DNA of 29,715 nucleotides from the NCBI RefSeq assembly GCF_042660675.1, contig NZ_JBHSUL010000014.1, positions 1 to 29,715 of the forward strand, given 5' to 3'. The notes under the pieces were generated by a model, which ran no database searches, was not told the DNA's origin, and worked only from the letters and a program-made list of their open reading frames with translations. A program made the position numbers and the translations under genes. This document shows positions 1 to 7,825 of this stretch, piece after piece; the first letter of the stretch is position 1, and the number at the start of each line of letters is the position of its first letter. Origin of the DNA: Marinilactibacillus sp042660675 (GTDB lineage: Bacteria > Bacillota > Bacilli > Lactobacillales > Carnobacteriaceae_A).

Positions 1-10
1 TATAAACAAG

Positions 11-60
11 AATAAACCCTATAAGGATTGTAAAAAAGCACAATTCTTACAGGGTTTATT
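11..60. terminator. Long hairpin, probable terminator of a gene left of the window
   Basis: AATAAACCCT at 11-20 pairs perfectly with AGGGTTTATT at 51-60. The inner arms (21-30 and 41-50) also pair with a wobble, giving an almost continuous stem of about 20 bp around an A-rich loop. T-rich sequence follows on the + strand. No gene end is visible, so which gene it serves is inferred. Confidence 0.6.
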
Positions 61-78
61 TGTATTTGAATATTTTAA

Positions 79-103
79 GGGACTTTTGTCCCAGCCTCTT
101 TTT
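79..103 (+). terminator. Small GGGAC/GTCCC hairpin followed by a T-run
   Basis: GGGAC (79-83), a TTTT loop and GTCCC (88-92) form a short perfect hairpin, followed by AGCCTC and five Ts. It resembles the right half of the GGCTGGGAC-type hairpins that are common between genes in lactic acid bacteria. It may be a second, weaker terminator or a degenerate repeat. Confidence 0.35.
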
Positions 104-219
104 ATTCGCTTTTGTAGTGAATAATCATTTTAAAAAGATTGAATTTCTAAGATAAGATAGAATAAACGAACGCTAAAAGGGTAAAAAACAAAAAACATCT
201 GTTAATCGGTCTATGAATC

Positions 220-228
220 TGTTATGAT
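220..228 (+). promoter_or_regulatory. Extended -10 promoter for add
   Basis: TG-T-TATGAT at 220-228 is an extended -10 element. No convincing -35 lies upstream (TGTTAA at 200-205 is the closest). Transcription would start about 235 and give a leader of roughly 20 nt that carries the CAGGAGGG ribosome site at 244-251. Confidence 0.45.
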
Positions 229-256
229 AATCATTAAAAATATCAGGAGGGAACCG

Positions 257-1252
257 ATGAATAGAACACAGATACATAAGCTCCCTAAAGTAGAACTGCA
301 TTGCCATTTGGATGGATCTGTTCCAGTCAAACTGTTAAAAGAAATGGCCCGTGAACAAGGGATGGACGAAAAGGTGATGGATAAGGTTAGTGCGCCAGAG
401 GATTGTGAAAACTTAAAAGACTACCTTTCTTGTTTTGATGTTATTTTATCTGTACTACAAACTGAAAACAATTTAAGCAGAGCTGCTTATGCGGTCATTG
501 AAGAAGCGCATAAGGAAAATGTACACTATCTTGAACTTCGTTTTGGACCACTGCTGCATCTAGCAAAGGGACTGACTTCAAAACAAGCCATTACAGCAGT
601 CAGTAACGGAGTAGCAAAAGCCATGCAGAACTTCTCAATTCAAGTGACTATTTTGATCTGTGCACTTCGTAGTGATTCAGAAAAAGAAAATACCCAACTC
701 TTTAAAGATGTGTACGAATTGAAAGATGCCTATGTTGCGGGTATCGATGTAGCAGGAGATGAAGCACATTATCCAAATAAATATGTTCAGGAATCTGTCA
801 AAGCTGCGGGAGAGAACAACTTGCAGATCACCATGCATTCTGGAGAGTGTGGATGTGCCCACAATGTATGGACGGCTATGCATTTAGGTGCGACAAGAAT
901 CGGTCATGGTGTGGCTATCCAAAATGATCTTGAAGTGTTGAAAGAAGTTCAAGAAAGAAACGTCTTGCTTGAATTGTGTCCTACCAGTAACGTTCAGACA
1001 AGGGCCGTAAAAAGCTGGGAAGATTATCCATTAAGACTTTTTCTCGAACAAGGTATTCCTGTCAGTATTAATACGGATAACCGAACCGTATCTAGTACGA
1101 CGCTGACTGACGAATGGATACTGTGCGTAGAACACTGCCAAATAACTATTCAGGAAATGAAAGATATTACATTAAATAGTATTCAGCATTCTTTTGCGAG
1201 CGATGACCTGAAGGAAAAGCTGATGGAGCAAATAGAGAGTCAATATAAATAA
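257..1252 (+). CDS. add: Adenosine deaminase
   Basis: Zinc-dependent amidohydrolase of purine salvage, converting adenosine or deoxyadenosine to inosine or deoxyinosine in the cytoplasm. It is 331 aa, normal for the family. Seen in the sequence: the N-terminal metal motif HCH (H15, H17), the substrate-binding LDG, HSGE, the RIGHG histidine motif and SINTDN near the C terminus, where the Asp is a metal ligand. The following residue is Asn rather than the Asp of animal enzymes, a variant I recall from other bacterial members. The start was set at 257 because AGGAGGG lies 5 nt upstream. An in-frame ATG at 224 would place this ribosome site inside the coding region and add an atypical N terminus. 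It is a single gene with its own promoter and terminator. An adenine deaminase-like relative is possible but less likely. Confidence 0.9.
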   Translation: MNRTQIHKLPKVELHCHLDGSVPVKLLKEMAREQGMDEKVMDKVSAPEDCENLKDYLSCFDVILSVLQTENNLSRAAYAVIEEAHKENVHYLELRFGPLLHLAKGLTSKQAITAVSNGVAKAMQNFSIQVTILICALRSDSEKENTQLFKDVYELKDAYVAGIDVAGDEAHYPNKYVQESVKAAGENNLQITMHSGECGCAHNVWTAMHLGATRIGHGVAIQNDLEVLKEVQERNVLLELCPTSNVQTRAVKSWEDYPLRLFLEQGIPVSINTDNRTVSSTTLTDEWILCVEHCQITIQEMKDITLNSIQHSFASDDLKEKLMEQIESQYK

Positions 1253-1300
1253 AAAAGCATTAGCTGCTAGGAACAACAGATTCCTGAGGCTAATGCTTTT
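1253..1300. terminator. Bidirectional terminator between add and map
   Basis: AAAAGCATTAGC (1253-1264) pairs with GCTAATGCTTTT (1289-1300), and an inner AGGAA/TTCCT extends the stem. A-run and T-run flank the two sides. It sits between the convergent ends of add and map and can serve both. Confidence 0.85.
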
Positions 1301-1319
1301 ACTGTTTCAATCATTCTGA

Positions 1320-2060
1320 TTATAGCGTTACAATAATGGGTCCTTCTTCAGATACGATAATGGTATGCTCGATTTGAGCCACTTTGCTTTGTTCAACAGC
1401 CAAAGTCCAGTCATCATCTTTTTGATAGATTTCTTCTTCGAAAGAAGAAATAAACGGTTCAAAGGCAATGACCATCCCTTCTTTTAACTGAACGTTATCC
1501 CATTTGTTTTTGTAATTAAAAATATGTTTAGGTGATTCATGGATAGACCGTCCAACACCATGACCTGTCAGATTCATAATAACCGTTAAATCGTTTTGCT
1601 TAGCTGTTTTGTATACCGCTTCTCCAAGATCACTTGTCGTAGATCCAGGCATCGCTTTTTTAAGCCCTGCTTCAAAAGCCGTTTTTGCTACTTCACAAAC
1701 TTTAGTGGATAGGGCCGAGCCGTTTCCGACTACGAAAGATAGACCAGTGTCCGCGAAATAGCCGTTTTTTGATCCGGAAACATCAATATTCACTAGGTCG
1801 CCTTCTTTAATCACGCGGTCTCCAGGGATACCATGAGCGACTTCTTCGTTCACACTGATACAAGCATAACCAGGGAAATCGTAGACTCCTTTTGGTGCAG
1901 ATACAGCTCCAGCTTCTTCGAATCGCTTGCCAGCTAAGTCGTCTAGCTCTTTTGTAGTGATACCAGGCTTGGTCTGAGCAATCAATTCATCTCGAATCGC
2001 TCCGCAGATTTTTCCAATCTCTTTCAATCCATTATAGTCTTCTTCAGTTTTTGCAATCAT
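1320..2060 (-). CDS. map: Type I methionine aminopeptidase
   Basis: Removes the initiator methionine from nascent proteins; a cytosolic dinuclear-metal enzyme. It is 246 aa from the chosen start. The five metal ligands are visible: Asp93 in NIDVSG, Asp104 in FADTG, His in GHGVGRSIHESP, Glu in FEPF and Glu in QIEHT. The conserved substrate histidine is in NEEVAHGIPG. The ATG at 2060 is preceded by GAGGA about 5 nt away. The more upstream ATGs at 2072 and 2081 have no ribosome site, so the 253-residue version is probably too long. A possible weak -10 (TATGAT on the - strand, 2111-2116) lies upstream. It stands alone, not in the usual adk-map-infA ribosomal operon context, so it may be an extra copy; that is inference. 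Confidence 0.92.
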   Translation of the reverse strand: MIAKTEEDYNGLKEIGKICGAIRDELIAQTKPGITTKELDDLAGKRFEEAGAVSAPKGVYDFPGYACISVNEEVAHGIPGDRVIKEGDLVNIDVSGSKNGYFADTGLSFVVGNGSALSTKVCEVAKTAFEAGLKKAMPGSTTSDLGEAVYKTAKQNDLTVIMNLTGHGVGRSIHESPKHIFNYKNKWDNVQLKEGMVIAFEPFISSFEEEIYQKDDDWTLAVEQSKVAQIEHTIIVSEEGPIIVTL

Positions 2061-2207
2061 GTATATCCTCATTTCTTCCATTCAAAAGTTTGAATAGTCA
2101 TTCTACCTTAATCATACTCCCTTTTACCACTTTTAGAAACATAAATCCATCAATAATCGACCAATCTGTCTTACTTGAGGAAGAGGTAGGTCGTTAAATA
2201 CACGTAT

Positions 2208-2236
2208 TTTACTATAAAAAGGCTTATGCTTACTAT
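2208..2236 (+). promoter_or_regulatory. Candidate promoter of the GH43 gene
   Basis: TTTACT (2208-2213), a 17-bp spacer and TACTAT (2231-2236) each match sigma-A consensus at 4 of 6 positions. The predicted start, near 2243, coincides with the cre site, a position where CcpA would block transcription. Confidence 0.4.
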
Positions 2237-2242
2237 ATAAAA

Positions 2243-2256
2243 AGAAACCGATTACA
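2243..2256 (+). promoter_or_regulatory. cre site (CcpA operator)
   Basis: AGAAACCGATTACA matches the catabolite-responsive element consensus TGWAANCGNTNWCA at every fixed position except the first. It lies just downstream of the candidate promoter and 39 bp before the GH43 ATG, which fits repression when glucose is present. Binding is inferred from sequence only. Confidence 0.7.
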
Positions 2257-2294
2257 TTTAAAGTAGGGTTATCATTTAAAAAAGGGGACAGACA

Positions 2295-3818
2295 ATGAAG
2301 TTCAATAATCCAATCATTAGCGGTTTTTATCCAGATCCAAGTATTTGTAGAGTAGGGGAAGACTTCTACTTAGTGACAAGTTCTTTTGAATATTTTCCAG
2401 GGGTTCCCATCTTCCATAGTACGGATTTAGTGAATTGGGAACAAATAGGACATTGCTTGACGACAACAAAACAACTACCATTGATAGAGACGCCCAGTTC
2501 CTGTGGAATTTATGCACCAACGATTCGCTATCATGATGGCGTCTTTTATGTTGTGACGACGAATGTCCTGGATAAAGGAAACTTTTTTGTGACGGCGACG
2601 GATCCAGCCGGTCCCTGGTCAGATCCAATTTGGTTCAAAGATAGCCAAGGTATTGATCCTTCTTTCTTTTTCGAGGAAGATGGAACCTGCTACTTAACGG
2701 GTACAAGTGGTGACGATGAGCAGTCGGGTATCTATCAAGTAGAAATTGACGTCAAAACGGGAGAATATCTTTCTGAACGAAAATTTATTACGGGTGGAAC
2801 AGGGGGCGCCTTTCCTGAAGGACCGCATCTTTATAAAATAGGCGATTACTATTACTTGATGATGTCAGAGGGTGGCACAGAGTATGGACATATGCTGACG
2901 ATTCTCAGAAGTGACCATCCTTATGGTCCGTTTGAAAGTTATGAAAAGAATCCAATTCTGACACATCGCAGCAAAAACCATCCAATCCAAGCAACGGGAC
3001 ATGCGGACCTAGTCCAAAAAGCAGATGGCTCTTGGTGGGCCGTATTCTTAGCAATTAGACCAATCGGATATCCTAAAAAGCATCATCTAGGCCGTGAAAC
3101 ATTTTTAGCGCCCGTAACTTGGACGGAAGATGGTTGGCCAGTAGTGGGAGAAAATGGTCTAGTTGACTTGGAGATCGAAAGTGAATGGATCCAAGCAGAA
3201 CAGCTCAAGAATTGGAAAGAAAGAGATGAATTTGATCAACCCGTACGGGATTTGAAGTGGATATTCAGAAGAAATCCTATTGAGGAAAATTACACATTAA
3301 ACGCTGAAGAAGGCGTTTTGAGCTTAAAAGGTTCTTCTAAAACTTTAGGGGACGCCGCAGCCCATACTTTTATTGGTCGTCGTCAAGAACATTTTGACTG
3401 TATCGTATCTACATCTCTACAATTTGAGCCTGAGAATTCTGAAGAAGCGGGTTTGACGATTTTTGCGAATGAAAACTTTCATTATGAAATTGGGTTAAGA
3501 AGTGTTAACGGAACAAGAGAGGCCTTTTTTAGGAAAACAGTCGGCTCATTAACAGTGATTGAAAATCAAGTAGGGTATGGAGAAGATACGGTTGAATTAC
3601 GAATAACAGCGAATCCTGAGTGGTATCTTTTTGAAATTGTATCGCCAGCAGGAGAGGTCATTTTAGAAGGCACAGGTGAATGTGGTTTACTCGCAACTGA
3701 AGTAGCTGGAGGCTTTACGGGAAGCGTCTTTGGCTTGTATGCAACAGCAAATGGTTTTGAAACTCAAAATCAAGCTCGATACCATTGGTTTGATTATAAA
3801 ATAGCTAAAAAAGCATAA
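2295..3818 (+). CDS. GH43 beta-xylosidase (xylan 1,4-beta-xylosidase type)
   Basis: Inverting glycoside hydrolase that releases xylose, and possibly arabinose, from the non-reducing end of short xylo-oligosaccharides. It is 507 aa with no signal peptide, so it acts on oligosaccharides already imported. The N-terminal five-bladed propeller carries the three GH43 acids: Asp14 in YPDPS (base), Asp121 in GIDPSFF (pKa modulator) and Glu175 in FPEGPHLY (acid). The order and spacing closely follow characterised beta-xylosidases of this type. From about residue 320 a beta-sandwich C-terminal domain follows, as in the GH43_11 group. The AAAAGGGGA ribosome site lies 8-9 nt before the ATG. The gene is monocistronic: cre and promoter upstream, terminator downstream, no xylose transporter or isomerase next door. 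Arabinofuranosidase side activity is possible. Confidence 0.9.
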   Translation: MKFNNPIISGFYPDPSICRVGEDFYLVTSSFEYFPGVPIFHSTDLVNWEQIGHCLTTTKQLPLIETPSSCGIYAPTIRYHDGVFYVVTTNVLDKGNFFVTATDPAGPWSDPIWFKDSQGIDPSFFFEEDGTCYLTGTSGDDEQSGIYQVEIDVKTGEYLSERKFITGGTGGAFPEGPHLYKIGDYYYLMMSEGGTEYGHMLTILRSDHPYGPFESYEKNPILTHRSKNHPIQATGHADLVQKADGSWWAVFLAIRPIGYPKKHHLGRETFLAPVTWTEDGWPVVGENGLVDLEIESEWIQAEQLKNWKERDEFDQPVRDLKWIFRRNPIEENYTLNAEEGVLSLKGSSKTLGDAAAHTFIGRRQEHFDCIVSTSLQFEPENSEEAGLTIFANENFHYEIGLRSVNGTREAFFRKTVGSLTVIENQVGYGEDTVELRITANPEWYLFEIVSPAGEVILEGTGECGLLATEVAGGFTGSVFGLYATANGFETQNQARYHWFDYKIAKKA

Positions 3819-3891
3819 AGATAGTTTAAAGCTTCTATTAAATAGGATAAGGATTGCACAAAATTTTAACGCATTTCAAACGATAGAATAG

Positions 3892-3934
3892 CCAAGAAGA
3901 ATTGTATTCATTTACAAAGCTTCTTGGTCTTTTT
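3892..3934 (+). terminator. Terminator after the GH43 gene
   Basis: CCAAGAAG (3892-3899) pairs with CTTCTTGG (3920-3927), followed by TCTTTTT. It lies about 75 nt after the GH43 stop. Confidence 0.75.
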
Positions 3935-4108
3935 GATTACAATCAATATTAGAGTACGATTTTTATGGAAAGTGTGCTTCATTTTGTTAGCAATTTGCTC
4001 GTAAATATAATCTTCTAGAGAAATATCAGAAAGAACATTTGACAAAATCTCTGTAAAAGATAAAATAGATAAAGTTGGTTTAAATGAGTTCACAAGGACT
4101 CGTTTCAT
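3908..4108 (-). pseudogene. Possible remnant of a helical protein, unidentified
   Basis: A 66-codon frame reads MKRVLVNSF at its start and ILIVIKKTKKL near its end, with codon choice resembling real genes here and a helical pattern (ILSNVLSDISLEDYIYEQIA). It vaguely resembles part of a TetR-type regulator, but I cannot place it. There is no ribosome site before 4108, its stop falls inside the GH43 terminator, and a good + strand promoter overlaps it. It may be a decayed gene end or simply chance. The same frame stays open into dus, but that upstream part is a shadow. Confidence 0.25.
4039..4066 (+). promoter_or_regulatory. Candidate sigma-A promoter for dus
   Basis: TTGACA at 4039-4044, a 16-bp spacer and TAAAAT at 4061-4066. 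This gives a leader of about 85 nt before the dus ATG at 4160. The match is strong, although the same bases form part of the open frame on the other strand. Confidence 0.6.
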
Positions 4109-4159
4109 ACATGGGAACTGGATAGTGGACCTTATCAAGGAAGGAATTAAGGATTCAAT

Positions 4160-5167
4160 ATGGAAAATAATTTTTGGAATGAATTGCCAAAGCCTTTTTT
4201 TGTTTTGGCACCAATGGAAGATGTAACGGATGTCGTATTCAGGCACGTAATCAGCGAAGCCGGTAGACCGGATGTATTCTTCACAGAATTCACGAATACA
4301 GTGAGTTACTGTCATCCGGAAGGTCGCAATAGCGTACGCGGACGCTTGACGTTCACGGAAGACGAACAGCCAATCGTGGCACATATCTGGGGAGATCAGC
4401 CTGAATATTTCCGTGAGATGAGTATCGATATGGCGAAAGCAGGATTCAAAGGCATTGATATTAATATGGGTTGTCCTGTACCCAATGTAGCAAAAAAGGG
4501 TAAAGGAAGCGGATTGATTCGTCGTCCTGAAGTGGCTGCAGAATTGATTGAAGCTGCGAAAGCCGGTGGACTACCGGTCAGCGTCAAGACAAGACTAGGC
4601 TACGCAAAACTGGATGAATGGCACGACTGGTTGACGCACTTATTAAAGCAAGATATTGCCAATTTATCTATTCACTTGCGTACAAGAAATGAAATGAGTA
4701 AATACGACGCACATTGGGATATGATTGCAGGAATCAAGGAATTGCGTGATGAGATTGCACCCCAGACGCTTCTGACAATCAATGGAGATATTCCTGACCG
4801 TAAAACAGGCTTGGAGCTTGTAGAAAAATACGGAGTCGATGGAGTGATGATCGGACGAGGTGTCTTCACCAATCCTCATGCTTTTGAAAAAGAACCAAGA
4901 GAACATAGTAGTGCTGAATTACTAGGGCTTTTGAGAATGCATCTGGACTTGTTTGATAAATATTCAGTTGAAGACGGTAGATCGTTTAAACCATTACGTC
5001 GCTTCTTTAAAATCTACGTGCGCGGAATGAAAGGTGCAAGTGATTTAAGAGTTCAGTTGATGGAAACGACAACGACCGACCAAGTCCGTGCACTACTGGA
5101 TGTATATGAAGAAAGCCATCAAGATGTATTAGAAGACGAAAATAAAAGTGTCACTGTAGAACAGTAA
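4160..5167 (+). CDS. dus: tRNA-dihydrouridine synthase
   Basis: FMN-dependent enzyme that uses NADPH to reduce specific D-loop uridines in tRNA to dihydrouridine. It is 335 aa, the usual length. Seen: the FMN-barrel start FVLAPMEDVTD, the motif INMGCPVPNVAKKGKGSGL with the proton-donating Cys105, VSVKTRLGY with the conserved Lys, the HLRTR variant of the family HGRTR segment, and the phosphate-binding DGVMIGRG. A helical tRNA-recognition domain follows from about residue 240. It starts with AAGGA about 9 nt before the ATG. It stands alone, transcribed from its own predicted promoter to a strong terminator. Which uridines it modifies cannot be read from the sequence; the broad Gram-positive family is DusB/Dus1-like. 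Confidence 0.9.
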   Translation: MENNFWNELPKPFFVLAPMEDVTDVVFRHVISEAGRPDVFFTEFTNTVSYCHPEGRNSVRGRLTFTEDEQPIVAHIWGDQPEYFREMSIDMAKAGFKGIDINMGCPVPNVAKKGKGSGLIRRPEVAAELIEAAKAGGLPVSVKTRLGYAKLDEWHDWLTHLLKQDIANLSIHLRTRNEMSKYDAHWDMIAGIKELRDEIAPQTLLTINGDIPDRKTGLELVEKYGVDGVMIGRGVFTNPHAFEKEPREHSSAELLGLLRMHLDLFDKYSVEDGRSFKPLRRFFKIYVRGMKGASDLRVQLMETTTTDQVRALLDVYEESHQDVLEDENKSVTVEQ

Positions 5168-5168
5168 A

Positions 5169-5207
5169 AATAAACTTCGCTCACTGTATGAGCGAAGTTT
5201 ATTTTTT
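5169..5207. terminator. Bidirectional terminator between dus and rpiR
   Basis: Perfect 15-bp inverted repeat: AATAAACTTCGCTCA (5169-5183) and TGAGCGAAGTTTATT (5189-5203) with a 5-nt loop, then Ts. The A-rich left side makes it work for the convergent regulator gene too. Confidence 0.9.
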
Positions 5208-6091
5208 TAGTTTAAATCATCAGGGGAAGATATTTCTGCCAAGGCACCTTGTTCAATGATACCGTGCTTTTGTTTCAAGTTAATCAGATTTTTCTGATAT
5301 TCCTTAGCATAAAGTACAGAAAACAGCGTATCTAAAATGTATTCAAAAGCTACTTGGGACGAAAACGTACCGACTTTCAAAAAATCATACTCATCTTGGG
5401 CAGCAATGATGGATAAATCGACTAATTTATGCAGAGAAGAAGTCGGATTACCTGTCAGAAGAATCGTCGGAATGCCCGCTTTGGCGAAATACTTGATATA
5501 TCGGTCATATTGAGAAATTTTTGCACCATAGGTAATAAAGACAGCACAATCCTTTTTAGAAAGATTCGCCGCATTCCAGGCTTGATCAGCATATTCTTCT
5601 GCAATCATCAAGAAGCGGTTAAGTTTAACCATTTTGTTCTGGAAGCTGCGGGCTCGAATCTGAGAATCACCTTGGGCAAACAGAAAAATTCTGTCCGCTC
5701 TCGTGAACATCTCTGCAGCCGTATCCAACGTATCAGCATCCAATTGTTCAGAAGCTTTTCTAATAGCTTCTATAGAAAGATCAGCCATTTTCTTGGAAAT
5801 CTGACTGGTGGTATCGGTCGCGTCAAAAGGAAAATTGGCATCAACTTTGCCCAGCTGATGTAGATCCTTATAAACCGTTTCAGAGAGCGCTAGTCGAAAT
5901 TGTTTATATCCGTCAAAGCCAATCTTCTTTGAGAATCGAACGATAGCAGAGTGTGAGGTATAGGTTTGTTTTGCAAGTTCTTCAATTCCTAAAGAAGGAA
6001 TCGATGTCATATTTTCTAGAATATAATTCGCAATCTGTTTATCCGTAGGGGTCAATCCCTTTTGGCGCTTTAATTTATCGATTAATAACAT
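5207..6091 (-). CDS. MurR/RpiR family transcriptional regulator
   Basis: DNA-binding regulator of sugar metabolism. It is 294 aa, standard for the family. Residues 1 to about 77 form the N-terminal HTH_6 domain, ending in SHSAIVRFSKKIGFDGYKQF, the typical recognition-helix region. About 125-260 is a SIS domain that in this family binds a sugar phosphate (DRIFLFAQGDSQIRA, DCAVFITYGAK, IPTILLTGNP). AAGGTG lies before the start at 6091. It diverges from the Gfo/Idh operon at 6301, so it most likely regulates that operon and itself, probably through the palindrome at 6161-6193. The effector is unknown; a phosphorylated polyol or hexose is plausible. Confidence 0.88.
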   Translation of the reverse strand: MLLIDKLKRQKGLTPTDKQIANYILENMTSIPSLGIEELAKQTYTSHSAIVRFSKKIGFDGYKQFRLALSETVYKDLHQLGKVDANFPFDATDTTSQISKKMADLSIEAIRKASEQLDADTLDTAAEMFTRADRIFLFAQGDSQIRARSFQNKMVKLNRFLMIAEEYADQAWNAANLSKKDCAVFITYGAKISQYDRYIKYFAKAGIPTILLTGNPTSSLHKLVDLSIIAAQDEYDFLKVGTFSSQVAFEYILDTLFSVLYAKEYQKNLINLKQKHGIIEQGALAEISSPDDLN

Positions 6092-6160
6092 AGGTTCACC
6101 TTTTTATCAGAGTTTTCTGGCTACCTTAAGTATACTATAAAAGCACTATCCGACTCATAC

Positions 6161-6193
6161 GAAATTATTCTAAACAAAATGTTTAACGATTTC
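6161..6193. promoter_or_regulatory. Nested palindrome, candidate RpiR operator
   Basis: TAAACA-AAA-TGTTTA (6171-6185) is a perfect 6-3-6 inverted repeat and is itself flanked by GAAAT (6161-6165) and ATTTC (6189-6193). It lies in the divergent region between the RpiR gene and the Gfo/Idh operon. The repressor assignment is by position only. Confidence 0.5.
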
Positions 6194-6242
6194 AGAGGAT
6201 TAGAAACTTTAATGGCAAAAGCGACCAGAATAGAGCCTAAGC

Positions 6243-6271
6243 ATTCGAATCAAAAGAGAATCCTCTATAAT
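6243..6271 (+). promoter_or_regulatory. Candidate promoter of the Gfo/Idh operon
   Basis: A consensus TATAAT lies at 6266-6271, 29 nt before the ATG. The -35 is poor (ATTCGA at 6243-6248 with 17-bp spacing), which could mean regulated or activator-assisted transcription. Confidence 0.45.
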
Positions 6272-6300
6272 AAAGGTAATCACAATAGAGGAGGCAAAAC

Positions 6301-7314
6301 ATGCTGACGATTGCTTATGTAGGGAACGGTAAGAGCACAAATCGCTATCATTTACCTTTTTCTACAAAATTAAAAGATAAAATCAATATCAAAACAATCT
6401 ATTCACCATCCGGGAAACAGGAGTGGGAAGTGCTTGAAGGCGTACAGTATACAGTGGATATCAACGATATTTACAATGATCCTGAAATCCAGTTAGTGGT
6501 TCTTTCTACACCGGGGAAGACCCATTTCAATCTAGCCAAAGAAGCACTGGAACATGGGAAGAATGTACTTGTTGAAAAGCCGTTCACAGAAACGTCTGAA
6601 GAAGCGCGTACGTTATTTGCACTGGCAAAGGAAAAAGGACTAGTCGTTCAGTGTTATCAGAACAGACGTTATGACTCAGACTTTTTAACAACTCAAAAAG
6701 TTATTGAAAGTGGCGTGCTGGGAGATCTTCTAGAAGTGGAAATGCATTATGACTACTACAGACCAGAAGTACCTGAGAATGTGAATTTCTCTAAAGAAAG
6801 AAGTTACCTTTATGGACATGGCTGCCATACATTGGATCAGGTCATTTCTTATTTTGGTGAGCCGGACAATGTACATTACGATGTTCGTCAGCTTTTAGGT
6901 GAAGGCCGAATGAATGATTACTTTGATTTGGACTTATACTATGGCAAGTTGAAAGTGTCTGTGAAATCCAGCTACTTCCGTTTAAAGGAGCGACCAAGTT
7001 TTGTCGTATATGGTAAGAAAGGTGTCTTCGTCAAACATACTAAAGATAGACAAGAAGAGCATCTCAAAGTATTTTATATGCCAGATCACGAAGACTTTGG
7101 GATCGATTTACCCGAACATTATGGCGTTTTGACATATATGGATGATAAAGGTCAGTACCATGAGGAAAAAGTCATTTCAGAAGTCGGCGATTACAGCCAA
7201 GTGTATGAAGATATTTACGAAGTAATTGTGAATGGGAAAGAGAAAGTCATCAAAGATAGTGAGACGATTCTTCAAATAGAAATGCTGGAGACCGGTGTTC
7301 AGAACTTAAAATAG
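6301..7314 (+). CDS. Gfo/Idh/MocA family oxidoreductase (YdgJ-like)
   Basis: NAD(P)-dependent dehydrogenase acting on a sugar, polyol or related alcohol. It is 337 aa. The N-terminal Rossmann fold has the nucleotide motif YVGNGKSTNRYHLP (a GxG variant), and the family signature VEKPFTET follows at about residues 92-99. The C-terminal substrate domain has GHGCHTLDQVISYFG, with the family's conserved active-site histidine. GAGGAGG lies just before the ATG. It is first in an operon with a UPF0303 protein (29-nt gap) and a second Gfo/Idh enzyme. The N terminus looks most like the YdgJ subgroup. The substrate is not readable from sequence. Confidence 0.85.
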   Translation: MLTIAYVGNGKSTNRYHLPFSTKLKDKINIKTIYSPSGKQEWEVLEGVQYTVDINDIYNDPEIQLVVLSTPGKTHFNLAKEALEHGKNVLVEKPFTETSEEARTLFALAKEKGLVVQCYQNRRYDSDFLTTQKVIESGVLGDLLEVEMHYDYYRPEVPENVNFSKERSYLYGHGCHTLDQVISYFGEPDNVHYDVRQLLGEGRMNDYFDLDLYYGKLKVSVKSSYFRLKERPSFVVYGKKGVFVKHTKDRQEEHLKVFYMPDHEDFGIDLPEHYGVLTYMDDKGQYHEEKVISEVGDYSQVYEDIYEVIVNGKEKVIKDSETILQIEMLETGVQNLK

Positions 7315-7343
7315 AAAGCATTCTTAGAAAGGTTGTCAAAGAG

Positions 7344-7784
7344 ATGACATTAGAAAAAGTCATAGAGCAAGAAGAACAATTACAATTTGATACATTTGAT
7401 CACGAGATAGCATTGGAAATTGCAAAAGAAATCTCTGATTACGTGAAGCAGCATTACCCAAAACCGGTTGGGATTCAAATCTATTATAACGAGAAAGTAA
7501 TTTTGCATTATCTAATGGATGGGCGAAAAGAAAGTCCATGGCTCGACCGGAAAACACGGACTGTCCTTGATAGTGGACACAGTTCTCTATGGACTTTCTA
7601 CAAAAGCGAATCAGAAGACCGCTACAAAGAGTGGCAAACGGATGAACGCTATGCGGTCTGTGGTGGAGGATTCCCAATCATCGAAAAAGGAATCGTTAAA
7701 GGTGCAATCTGTGTATCGGGATTAGATCATCAAGATGATCATGACATTATTATTCAAGTATTAAAAAAGAGAATGGCATTATAA
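7344..7784 (+). CDS. UPF0303 / DUF336 (HbpS-like) family protein
   Basis: 146-aa soluble protein of the family that includes yeast YBR137W and the HbpS-like (formerly DUF336) proteins. Members bind small cofactors or heme in some cases and often sit in polyol or aromatic catabolic operons; no enzyme activity is established. Seen: an N-terminal helix, the block VGIQIYYNEKVILHY, SPWLDRKTRTV, and the glycine-rich end GGGFPIIEKGIVKGAICVSG, which is the conserved core of the family. The ribosome site is weak (AAAGG 11 nt upstream). Its place between two Gfo/Idh genes suggests a helper role in the same pathway. Confidence 0.75.
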   Translation: MTLEKVIEQEEQLQFDTFDHEIALEIAKEISDYVKQHYPKPVGIQIYYNEKVILHYLMDGRKESPWLDRKTRTVLDSGHSSLWTFYKSESEDRYKEWQTDERYAVCGGGFPIIEKGIVKGAICVSGLDHQDDHDIIIQVLKKRMAL

Positions 7785-7825
7785 ATATAGACCAAATGGT
7801 CAGAAGAAAAGTAGGAGAATGATTT

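Noticed and set aside
1..256. Purine riboswitch before adenosine deaminase
   Set aside because: The predicted leader is only about 20 nt and no purine-aptamer core is visible.
4109..4384. Upstream part of the - strand frame that enters dus
   Set aside because: It is a shadow of the dus coding sequence; the + strand product is unmistakable.
5429..5863. 144-codon + strand frame inside the RpiR gene
   Set aside because: Antisense shadow with Arg/Cys-rich non-protein-like translation and no ribosome site.
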